This document shows positions 1 through 5,003 of a stretch of DNA of 5,689 nucleotides, one piece after another. Source of the stretch: Bordetella parapertussis. Lineage in GTDB: Bacteria > Pseudomonadota > Gammaproteobacteria > Burkholderiales > Burkholderiaceae_C. Both the position numbers and the translations under genes were made by a program. Positions within the stretch are counted from its first letter, which is position 1. Each line of letters begins with the position of its first letter. The DNA is taken from NCBI GenBank assembly GCA_945907335.1, contig CAMDSU010000129.1:1-5689 (forward strand), written 5' to 3'. Under the pieces are notes generated by a model. That model did not search any database and was not told the origin of the DNA. It saw only the letters and a list, made by a program, of their open reading frames with translations.

Positions 1-64
1 CATCCAAGTCGATCATGACGGCTTGAATATTGGCGAGGCTGAATGATTGAGAAGGAGTAGACAT
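1..64 (-). CDS. gph: HAD-family phosphatase N-terminus, probably phosphoglycolate phosphatase (partial)
   Basis: Only the first 21 codons lie in the window; the gene runs off the left edge. Reading leftwards from the ATG at 64-62, the peptide begins MSTPSQSFSLANIQAV and reaches M-I-D-L-D at residues 17-21. A hydrophobic strand leading into D-L-D, with the next codon starting with G, is the HAD motif I (DxDGT), with D19 as the expected nucleophile. In Burkholderiales the HAD protein next to rpe is usually phosphoglycolate phosphatase, which removes phosphate from the 2-phosphoglycolate made by Rubisco oxygenation or DNA repair. The start lies 3 nt after the stop of the exported protein upstream, and the AGG of that gene's penultimate codons can serve as its Shine-Dalgarno, so translational coupling is likely. 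The family call rests on motif I plus context; another HAD hydrolase is possible. Confidence 0.72.
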   Translation of the reverse strand, partial: MSTPSQSFSLANIQAVMIDLD

Positions 65-67
65 AGT

Positions 68-559
68 TCAAGACCTAACACGTCTGACAAACAAAGGAAT
101 TTTTTTGATCAGGTTGGCGATCAATGAACTGCCGGAGTGCACGACCACAGCGCCATCGGGGCTGCCCATATCGGTGGAAGTCCACACCCAACCGTAGGGC
201 CCAGCGCCAAACCAGGTCTGGTTCAAGGCCGGGTCCGAGCAGCTTTTTTCACTCAAGCCTTCCAACTCGGCCTGGGTGGGCAAGCGCCATTTGGCTTCGG
301 CCGCCGTTTTGGTGGCGACAACCCAGTCTTGTGCAGTGGCAGAACCGGTGCAACTGCTGCCGTTCCATTGCATGCCTTGCACACAACGCTGCCACACCAA
401 CCCGGTTTCCTTGTCTTTGACTTCAGAGCCGCTGGCATTGGCGGCTTCGTAACGGCTATCGGGTCGGGTCAGCGGTGAGTCGGCAAAACAAGCGGCTTGG
501 CTGACGCCCACAGCCAACAAGCTGGCAGACAAACAAATCAATGATGTGGTGGTTTTCAT
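68..559 (-). CDS. Exported Lcl/DUF1566 domain protein
   Basis: 163 residues. Residues 1-22 form a signal peptide: Lys2, a hydrophobic stretch from about 7 to 19, and S-Q-A before a likely signal peptidase I cut after A22. C24 is not in a lipobox because Q21 occupies the -3 position, so a soluble periplasmic or secreted protein is more likely than a lipoprotein. The mature part has the hallmarks of the Lcl C-terminal domain (DUF1566, Pfam 07603): TGLVWQR at 52-58, Q-W-N-G-x-x-C at 64-70, WRLPT at 91-95, W-T-S-T at 126-129 and a terminal FVRRVR. Four mature cysteines (24, 59, 70, 107) could form disulfides. The biochemical role of the family is not established; related domains occur in surface, adhesin-like and chemotaxis-associated proteins. 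The gene lies 18 nt after rpe and 3 nt before the HAD gene, with no visible Shine-Dalgarno before its ATG, so its expression probably depends on readthrough from rpe. Confidence 0.85.
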   Translation of the reverse strand: MKTTTSLICLSASLLAVGVSQAACFADSPLTRPDSRYEAANASGSEVKDKETGLVWQRCVQGMQWNGSSCTGSATAQDWVVATKTAAEAKWRLPTQAELEGLSEKSCSDPALNQTWFGAGPYGWVWTSTDMGSPDGAVVVHSGSSLIANLIKKIPLFVRRVRS

Positions 560-577
560 AAGGCGTGAATGAGAAAG

Positions 578-1264
578 TTAAGCAAGTGCCTGGCGCATCT
601 GGTCGATCACGGCTTTGTAATCCGGTTTGCCAAAAATGGCGCTGCCGGCCACAAATGTGTCTGCGCCCGCATTGGCCACCGAGCGGATATTGTCGGGTTT
701 GATGCCGCCGTCGACTTCCAAACGGATATCGCGGCCGCTGGCCTGAATGCGTTTGGCCGCGTGTTCGACTTTGCGCAAGGCAGAGTCAATGAAACTTTGG
801 CCACCAAAGCCCGGGTTGACGCTCATGATCAAAATCAAATCGATGTCTTCGATGAGCCAATCCAACACATCCAAAGGCTCGGCCGGATTGAACACCACAC
901 CTGCCTTGCAGCCCGCTGCCTTGATGGCTTGCACACTGCGGTGCGCGTGGCTGGAGGCATCCGGGTGAAAGCTGATCAAGTCAGCACCGGCTTGGGCAAA
1001 TGCCGCGGCCAGCGCATCCACCGGTTGCACCATCAGGTGCACGTCGATGGGCACAGCCATGCCCGCAGGCGTTTTGGCATGCGGCTTCAAGGCCTGGCAA
1101 ACCATGGGGCCGAAGGTCAGGTTGGGCACATAGTGGTTGTCCATCACATCAAAGTGAATCCAGTCGGCACCGGCGGCGACAACGTTTTTCACTTCGTCGC
1201 CCAGGCGGGCGAAATCGGCGGAAAGTATGGAGGGGGCGATGCGGTAGGTGCTAGTCATGGTCAT
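578..1264 (-). CDS. rpe: Ribulose-phosphate 3-epimerase
   Basis: 228 residues, the usual length for this cytosolic TIM-barrel enzyme, which interconverts ribulose 5-phosphate and xylulose 5-phosphate in the pentose phosphate and Calvin cycles. Family signatures are intact: IAPSILSAD at 9-17 (catalytic-region S12), [14 protein letters not shown] at 35-48, DVHLMV at 74-79, GFGGQ at 152-156 (phosphate loop), EVDGGI at 183-188 and VAGSAIF at 205-211. The expected metal ligands H37, D39, H76 and D185 are all present, with D39 and D185 also the acid/base pair. Two in-frame ATGs (1264 and 1258, giving M-T-M-T) are both possible starts. Neither has a clear Shine-Dalgarno, and the conserved domain begins after both, so the longer form is given. 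It is the first gene of a minus-strand group continuing into the DUF1566 gene and the HAD phosphatase, and is divergent from apaG. Confidence 0.97.
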   Translation of the reverse strand: MTMTSTYRIAPSILSADFARLGDEVKNVVAAGADWIHFDVMDNHYVPNLTFGPMVCQALKPHAKTPAGMAVPIDVHLMVQPVDALAAAFAQAGADLISFHPDASSHAHRSVQAIKAAGCKAGVVFNPAEPLDVLDWLIEDIDLILIMSVNPGFGGQSFIDSALRKVEHAAKRIQASGRDIRLEVDGGIKPDNIRSVANAGADTFVAGSAIFGKPDYKAVIDQMRQALA

Positions 1265-1320
1265 GATTATGGTGTCAGAATCAGCTCTTGCTATTCATTT
1301 GACCAGATTCCCCCGACCTC
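1265..1320. promoter_or_regulatory. Divergent rpe/apaG intergenic region
   Basis: This 56-bp gap separates the start codons of rpe (minus) and apaG (plus), so both promoters are expected here or just inside the coding ends. Candidate boxes are poor. TTGACC at 1299-1304 resembles a plus-strand -35, but no -10 follows at proper spacing before the apaG ATG. On the minus strand CATAAT (1271-1266) matches five of six -10 positions, but it sits two bases before the first rpe ATG, with no good -35 upstream. If real, that -10 would give a leaderless rpe mRNA or favour the second ATG at 1258. The region is assigned from gene arrangement, not from a convincing promoter match. Confidence 0.4.
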
Positions 1321-1713
1321 ATGCCAACCTACAGACTCTCCGTGGAAGTCACACCACATTACCTGCCCGATCAGTCCAGCCCGGACGAAAGCCTGTATGC
1401 CTTCGCTTACACAGTGGTCATCCACAACACAGGAGACATCGGCGCACAAGTGATCTCGCGCACTTGGCATATCAACGATGCCGAAGGCTTGCACGAAAAA
1501 GTCAAAGGTCTAGGCGTGGTCGGCCACCAACCGCTGCTGCAGCCCGGCGAGCATTTCGAATACACCAGCGGTGCACGTTTACGTACCCCAACCGGCACCA
1601 TGCACGGCAGTTATTTCTGCGTTGCCGTCGACGGTGAAAAATTCGATGTCGATATCCCGATGTTTGTGCTGGATGCCTTGAGCGACACCGGCAGCAAGCG
1701 GCATATGCACTGA
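1321..1713 (+). CDS. apaG: ApaG domain protein (Co2+/Mg2+ efflux-associated)
   Basis: 130 residues, typical for the stand-alone ApaG family (DUF525, Pfam 04379), a cytosolic fibronectin-III-like beta-sandwich. Recognisable pieces are the Y-A-F-A-Y-T-V-x-I-x-N strand at 26-36, the S-R-T-W-x-I stretch at 46-51, and the conserved GLGVVGHQPLLQPGEHFEYTSG block at about 63-84, which includes a glycine-rich G-x-G-x-x-G loop, then MHGSYFCV at 94-101. Its exact biochemical function is unsettled: the Salmonella homologue CorD was linked to Co2+ and Mg2+ resistance, and the fold has been reported to bind or act on pyrophosphate-type ligands. It is the first gene of the plus-strand run and is followed 6 nt later by thiL. 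No clear Shine-Dalgarno precedes the ATG, but the conserved N-terminal strand leaves no other reasonable start. Confidence 0.95.
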   Translation: MPTYRLSVEVTPHYLPDQSSPDESLYAFAYTVVIHNTGDIGAQVISRTWHINDAEGLHEKVKGLGVVGHQPLLQPGEHFEYTSGARLRTPTGTMHGSYFCVAVDGEKFDVDIPMFVLDALSDTGSKRHMH

Positions 1714-1719
1714 CTACGC

Positions 1720-2682
1720 ATGGGTGAATTTGACCTGATCACCCGTTACTTCACCCGCCCAGCCAAGCGGGCTGTGCTCGGTGTGGGCGACGACTGCGCC
1801 TTGTGGCAAATACAACCGGGCATGCAATTGGCCGTGTCCACAGACATGCTGGTGGAAGGCCGCCATTTTTTAAACACCGTCCCTGCCAAGCGGCTGGGTC
1901 ACAAAGCCTTGGCCGTCAACCTGAGCGATCTGGCCGCCAGCGGCGCCAAGCCTGTGGCGTTTACCTTGGCGCTGGCGATGCCTCGCATCGATGAAACGTG
2001 GTTGCAAGGTTTTTCTGCAGGCTTGCTGGCATTGGCCGATCAACACACATGCGAATTGGTGGGCGGCGACACCACCCAAGGTCCGTTGACCATTTGCATC
2101 ACGGTGATGGGCGAAGTGCCGCCAGGCGACGCCTTGCTGCGACAAGGCGCACAAGTGGGCGACGATATTTACATCAGCGGCTCGGTAGGTGACGCCAGAC
2201 TGGCGCTTGAGGTCATGCGCGGTCAACTCTCACTCAGCGCATCAGACTTCGAATCCTGTCGGCAACGCATGGAGCAACCCCAACCCCGGGTCGCGCTAGG
2301 TTTGGCTTTGCGCGGCGTGGCAAACGCCTGTATTGATGTCAGCGATGGCTTGGCAGGCGACTTGGGCCATGTGCTCAAAGCCTCGCAAGTGGGGGCGGTG
2401 CTCACCACCGATTGGGTGCAAGACAGCGCGGCCATCAGCGTGGCCATGCAAAGCCTGCCGTTTGCACGTCGCTTGGACATGGCACTGGCTGGCGGCGATG
2501 ACTATGAATTGTTGTTCACCGCCGCACCCGAACAAGCCGAGGCGGTGCAACACGCTGCCAACGAGTCCGACATCAGTGTCACTTGCATTGGCCGCATCAC
2601 TACCGGCAGCGGACTGCAGGTACTCGATCTGCAAGGTGTGCCCATGTCGCGTCGTTTTGCCTCGTTTGACCATTTTGCTTAG
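1720..2682 (+). CDS. thiL: Thiamine-monophosphate kinase
   Basis: 320 residues, full length for ThiL, which phosphorylates thiamine monophosphate with ATP to give thiamine diphosphate, the last step of vitamin B1 cofactor synthesis in the cytosol. The AIR-synthase-like fold motifs are in order: G-E-F-D-L-I at 2-7, GVGDDCA at 21-27, the S-T-D-M-L-V-E-G metal/nucleotide segment at 40-47, NLSDLAA at 67-73, GGDTT at 115-119, YISGSVGDA at 151-159, DVSDGLAGDL at 206-215 and GGDDYELLF at 258-266. The acidic residues expected to hold Mg-ATP (D24, D25, D42, D70, D117, D209) are all present. The ATG at 1720 lies 6 nt after the apaG stop, with no evident Shine-Dalgarno, so reinitiation after apaG is likely. 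No thiamine riboswitch is visible upstream, and no other thi gene is present. Confidence 0.97.
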   Translation: MGEFDLITRYFTRPAKRAVLGVGDDCALWQIQPGMQLAVSTDMLVEGRHFLNTVPAKRLGHKALAVNLSDLAASGAKPVAFTLALAMPRIDETWLQGFSAGLLALADQHTCELVGGDTTQGPLTICITVMGEVPPGDALLRQGAQVGDDIYISGSVGDARLALEVMRGQLSLSASDFESCRQRMEQPQPRVALGLALRGVANACIDVSDGLAGDLGHVLKASQVGAVLTTDWVQDSAAISVAMQSLPFARRLDMALAGGDDYELLFTAAPEQAEAVQHAANESDISVTCIGRITTGSGLQVLDLQGVPMSRRFASFDHFA

Positions 2683-2683
2683 T

Positions 2684-2688
2684 GAAAG
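2684..2688 (+). promoter_or_regulatory. Ribosome binding site deciding the pgpA start
   Basis: GAAAG lies just after the thiL stop and 6 nt before the ATG at 2695. An in-frame TTG at 2689 touches this element directly, leaving no spacer. The spacing therefore favours the ATG over the two-codon-longer TTG start. Confidence 0.55.
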
Positions 2689-2694
2689 TTGACC

Positions 2695-3204
2695 ATGTCG
2701 ATTGATGCCCCATGGCATGCCGCCCGCTTCATGTGGTCACACCCCGCACATGCCTTGGCCATGGGGTTTGGCGCGGGCTTGAGCCCCAAAGCGCCTGGCA
2801 CGGTAGGCACCTTATGGGCTTGGGCCGCGTATGTGGTGTTGGGCTTGTTTCTGAGCACGGCGCAAATGGGCTGGCTGATTGCGCTGTCATTTGTTGTGGG
2901 TTGGTGGGCCTGCACCGTGACCGCCCAACACATGCAAGTCCAAGACCCCAGCGCCATCGTCTGGGATGAGATCGTCGCGTTTTGGCTGGTGCTGTGGTTA
3001 TGGATGCCGGTTGGTCTTTTCGGACAGTTCGTCGCCTTTGTCTTGTTTCGCTTGTTTGATGCGATCAAGCCCGGACCGGTCGGCTGGGCCGACCGGCATT
3101 TCCACGGCCTGGGCTGGCGCGGCGGTTTTGGCATCATGTTTGACGATATCGTGGCGGCGTTTTGCACGCTGTTGATTATTTCTTTATGGCAGGCCACCCG
3201 ATGA
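2695..3204 (+). CDS. pgpA: Phosphatidylglycerophosphatase A
   Basis: 169 residues, normal for PgpA, an inner-membrane phosphatase that converts phosphatidylglycerophosphate to phosphatidylglycerol. The family motifs are complete: GAGLSPKAPGTVGTL at 26-40, V-W-D-E-I-V-A at 89-95, FRLFDAIKPGPVGWADR at 118-134 and GGFGIMFDDIVAA at 143-155. These include the acidic residues D91, E92, D122, D150 and D151 that carry out Mg-dependent catalysis in the family. Hydrophobic segments near 40-56, 60-76, 93-109 and 152-165 are probable membrane helices. The ATG at 2695 is preferred to the TTG at 2689 because of the spacing to GAAAG. The stop overlaps the pncC start in ATGA, which points to coupled translation. 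Confidence 0.96.
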   Translation: MSIDAPWHAARFMWSHPAHALAMGFGAGLSPKAPGTVGTLWAWAAYVVLGLFLSTAQMGWLIALSFVVGWWACTVTAQHMQVQDPSAIVWDEIVAFWLVLWLWMPVGLFGQFVAFVLFRLFDAIKPGPVGWADRHFHGLGWRGGFGIMFDDIVAAFCTLLIISLWQATR

Positions 3205-3716
3205 ACTTGACCGAACTCACACAACGCTTGTCCGAGGTTTTATTGCAACGCGGCTGGATGCTGGCCACCGCCGAAAGTTGTACCGGCGGCATGATCAGCG
3301 CAGGTTGCACCGCACTGGCAGGATCGAGCCAATGGTTTGAACGCGGCTTTGTCAGTTACAGCAATGACGCCAAGCACGAGTTACTGGGCGTGCCTACCGC
3401 TCTGATTAATCAGCACGGCTCGGTCAGTGAAGAGGTGGCGCAGGCCATGGTTTTGGGTGCGCTTAATCACAGCAAAGCCCAAGTCGCGCTGGCCGTCACT
3501 GGCATCGCAGGACCGAGCGGCGGCAGCCGAGCCAAGCCCGTGGGCACGGTGTGTTTTGCCTGGGCTTTGCCCAGCGATGCGGGGCCCACCTTGGGCGCAG
3601 AAACCGCATGGGTCAAAGTTGAAACCTGTCATTTTGAAGGCGACCGTGCCGCGGTGCGGCAAGCCACGCACTTGCATGCCATTCAGCGTTTACTCGAGCT
3701 ATGGCATCAGCGATGA
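3201..3716 (+). CDS. pncC: Nicotinamide-nucleotide amidohydrolase (CinA C-terminal domain family)
   Basis: 171 residues, the stand-alone CinA C-terminal domain without the N-terminal molybdopterin-binding-like half of CinA. PncC hydrolyses NMN to nicotinate mononucleotide and ammonia, recycling NMN released by NAD-dependent DNA ligase and by turnover into NAD synthesis. Signatures are TAESCTGG at 23-30, [15 protein letters not shown] at 50-64, GSVSEEVA at 73-80, [11 protein letters not shown] at 98-108 and KPVGTV at 112-117. The ATG at 3201 overlaps the pgpA stop by four bases (ATGA), with a CAGG seven nt upstream. An in-frame ATG at 3186 would add five residues and cannot be excluded. The last 18 bp lie on top of the end of the convergent dehydratase-fusion gene, so there is no room for a separate terminator. 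Confidence 0.95.
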   Translation: MNLTELTQRLSEVLLQRGWMLATAESCTGGMISAGCTALAGSSQWFERGFVSYSNDAKHELLGVPTALINQHGSVSEEVAQAMVLGALNHSKAQVALAVTGIAGPSGGSRAKPVGTVCFAWALPSDAGPTLGAETAWVKVETCHFEGDRAAVRQATHLHAIQRLLELWHQR

Positions 3717-4406
3717 GTGGTGCGCCACCAATGTCAGTGACTCTGACGATGCTTGCCAGACAAAAGTGAACCTCGCATCCACCACCGCTGGCTGACCGTT
3801 TTCCACGGCCTCAAATTGGTAAATACCGGTACTGATTTGCATGCCGGGAAACAGATTGAGTTGCTGCGACATCACGCGCGCCCGCACCTGTTTGTTTGAC
3901 GCAAACACCGTCTGGAAGTACCCGCGAATGCCAACTTGTCCGCGGGTCCAAGCTAGTGAGCGAGTGCCCCAAAGCACGGCATCATCGGCGTAGCAATCCG
4001 TCATTGCTGCCACATCTTCGCGGTTGAATGCATCCACCCAACGCTGCAGACCCGAGGGCAATGCCTGTGGTGCGCCGCTCTGAGCAGAAGTCATCGTCTC
4101 CGTCAGTGAATGGCTGATCCTGGTCATGGCGCCAGCCAAGGCGAAATCAAGTGCGGTCAATCCACCGGCATCATGGGTGGTGAGTCGAACCGAAACTCGG
4201 TTGTAAACATTGGACCATTCAGGGTGGTGATCCATTTGCTGCGCGGTTTGCGCCGTCGCTGTCATGAATGCGAAAGCGTGTTGAAAGTCTTGGAACTTCC
4301 ACTGCGCATGCAAGCTCTGGTCTTGTAGCCGCCACACATTGCGTGGGTCAGCCAGCAACGCCTGCATCGATTGCTGAACCTGTGACTGTGTCAACAAATC
4401 TGCCAT
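3699..4406 (-). CDS. Pterin-4a-carbinolamine dehydratase fused to an NTF2/SnoaL-like domain
   Basis: 235 residues in one uninterrupted frame. Residues 1 to about 100 are a complete PCD/DCoH domain (PhhB-like). W36-x-F, the F-A-F-M-T segment at 45-49, H60-H61-P62-E63-W64, N66-V67-Y68-N69 and T77-H78-D79 are present, including all three family histidines (60, 61, 78). PCD enzymes dehydrate 4a-hydroxytetrahydropterin after aromatic amino acid hydroxylation, and some are linked to molybdopterin metabolism. Residues about 103-117 are a Ser/Thr/Ala/Pro-rich linker. Residues about 118-235 resemble the NTF2-like group (SgcJ/EcaC, CaMKII-association type): [24 protein letters not shown] at 139-148, an I-R-G-Y-F segment at 160-164, ARFTFVWQ at 211-218 and the closing H-H-S-S-L-M-P. 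The ligand of this half is unknown. Usual bacterial PCDs are about 95-120 residues, so the extra domain doubles the protein. No phenylalanine hydroxylase gene is nearby. Confidence 0.85.
   Translation of the reverse strand: MADLLTQSQVQQSMQALLADPRNVWRLQDQSLHAQWKFQDFQHAFAFMTATAQTAQQMDHHPEWSNVYNRVSVRLTTHDAGGLTALDFALAGAMTRISHSLTETMTSAQSGAPQALPSGLQRWVDAFNREDVAAMTDCYADDAVLWGTRSLAWTRGQVGIRGYFQTVFASNKQVRARVMSQQLNLFPGMQISTGIYQFEAVENGQPAVVDARFTFVWQASSESLTLVAHHSSLMP
4092..4101 (-). promoter_or_regulatory. Possible internal translation start between the fused domains
   Basis: Within the fusion gene, GGAG (4101-4098) precedes the codon for Met105 (ATG at 4094-4092) by three bases, in the linker between the dehydratase and NTF2-like domains. 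Starting there would give a free 131-residue NTF2-like protein, a normal length for that family. The spacing is shorter than ideal and the GGAG is also coding (Thr-Glu), so this may be chance. Confidence 0.25.
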
Positions 4407-4464
4407 ACCAGCCCCGTTGGTGAAAAGCCCAAAGTGTATGGCTGCAAATAGACAACGATGCCTG

Positions 4465-4551
4465 TTTGCAAATCACCTGCGGAAAAGCTCAATGCTATTG
4501 ATCCTTGATACGAATGAATCAATGAACTAGCGCTGCAGGTTGATTTGCAAA
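4465..4551. repeat. Long-arm inverted repeat in the intergenic region
   Basis: The left arm TTTGCAAATCACCTGC (4465-4480) is the reverse complement of the right arm GCAGGTTGATTTGCAAA (4535-4551), apart from one extra base in the right arm. The 54-nt interval contains a smaller nested pair, ATTGAT (4497-4502) and ATCAAT (4518-4523). The element fills much of the 159-bp gap between the PIN gene and the dehydratase fusion, starting 14 nt after the PIN stop on the minus strand. There is no T-tract and the loop is long, so it is not a standard intrinsic terminator. It could be an RNA stem, a paired operator or a small palindromic repeat element. The rest of the gap (4407-4464) is AT-rich and must hold the fusion-gene promoter, but no convincing -35/-10 pair was found. 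Confidence 0.7.
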
Positions 4552-4565
4552 TTTCTTTAAAGGTT

Positions 4566-5003
4566 TTATTTTTTTAACTGTGTTGTCTCAAAACTGGTTG
4601 TTACACGCACGCATAGCCGGGCCAATCGGTTGGTCAATCGCAACACTTGTTTATCCTTACTGATCAACCAAGCTTTGTATTCCACCGCCAAGTCGATGAA
4701 TTTTTGATCGTCAGGGTCTTTGCAAACATAGGGCGCGCGCGGTGCAATCGATTGCATGCTGGCATAGGTATCAAATTGCGCCAACATCCAGTCAACCTCT
4801 GTCTGTTGTTTCAATCGTCGCTCGGTGATGTGCGGGTAAGTCAACACACGGAGGAACTCTTCGCGCATCGGCGCAGTTGCCACCCAGTTGATCTGCCGTT
4901 GTTGCATGGCCGCCAGCAATGCCGGTGTAGCCGGATCTTGGTACAACCACAGATCTAACAAGATATTGGTGTCAAGCACCACCGCCTGTGTGTCCAAAAT
5001 CAC
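4566..5003 (-). CDS. PIN-domain RNase-like protein (putative toxin-component PIN family)
   Basis: 145 residues with a full PIN fold of the PIN_3/COG1569 (TIGR00305) type, magnesium-dependent single-strand RNA nucleases in the best-known members. The acidic residues expected at the active site are visible: D11 in VLDTN, E49 in M-R-E-E-F, the KDPDD-Q-K-F block at 95-102 (D96, D99) with D104, and D117 in L-I-S-K-D-K. The start is a GTG at 5003-5001 that overlaps the stop of the upstream RNA methyltransferase by four bases (GTGA). The next Met is residue 33, inside the domain, so the GTG is needed to keep VLDTN. No Shine-Dalgarno is seen, which suggests translation coupled to the methyltransferase. 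Proteins of this family are often annotated as toxins, but no antitoxin gene adjoins it. A housekeeping RNA-processing role is equally possible. Confidence 0.88.
   Translation of the reverse strand: MILDTQAVVLDTNILLDLWLYQDPATPALLAAMQQRQINWVATAPMREEFLRVLTYPHITERRLKQQTEVDWMLAQFDTYASMQSIAPRAPYVCKDPDDQKFIDLAVEYKAWLISKDKQVLRLTNRLARLCVRVTTSFETTQLKK

Noticed and set aside
105..124. TTGATC/GATCAA stem with an 8-nt loop near the end of the DUF1566 gene, flanked by a T-run
   Set aside because: On the minus strand, where genes are transcribed, the homopolymer after the stem is A, not T. The stretch also encodes the protein's C-terminal part and the next gene starts right after, so it is not a terminator.
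569..1453. 294-codon plus-strand open frame opposite rpe
   Set aside because: It is antisense to the well-supported rpe gene and its product shows no recognisable fold. Long antisense frames are common in GC-rich genes, and it would also overlap the start of apaG.
1714..1719. Thiamine riboswitch before thiL
   Set aside because: Only 6 nt separate apaG and thiL, and no THI-box-like structure is visible there or in the 56-bp leader region before apaG.
2689..2694. TTG start for pgpA adding two residues
   Set aside because: The only ribosome-site-like element (GAAAG, 2684-2688) abuts the TTG with no spacer but is properly spaced for the ATG at 2695.
2296..2718. 140-codon minus-strand frame opposite thiL
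   Set aside because: Shadow of the thiL coding sequence with no motif, and no minus-strand context.
2679..3224. 181-codon minus-strand frame opposite pgpA
   Set aside because: The translation is low in hydrophobic patterning and rich in Pro, Lys and Gln, as expected of an antisense shadow. The pgpA motifs on the plus strand account for the region.
4553..4565. T- and A-rich stretch after the PIN stop as an intrinsic terminator
   Set aside because: CTTTAAAG is a short AT palindrome with no GC-rich stem followed by T residues in the direction of transcription.
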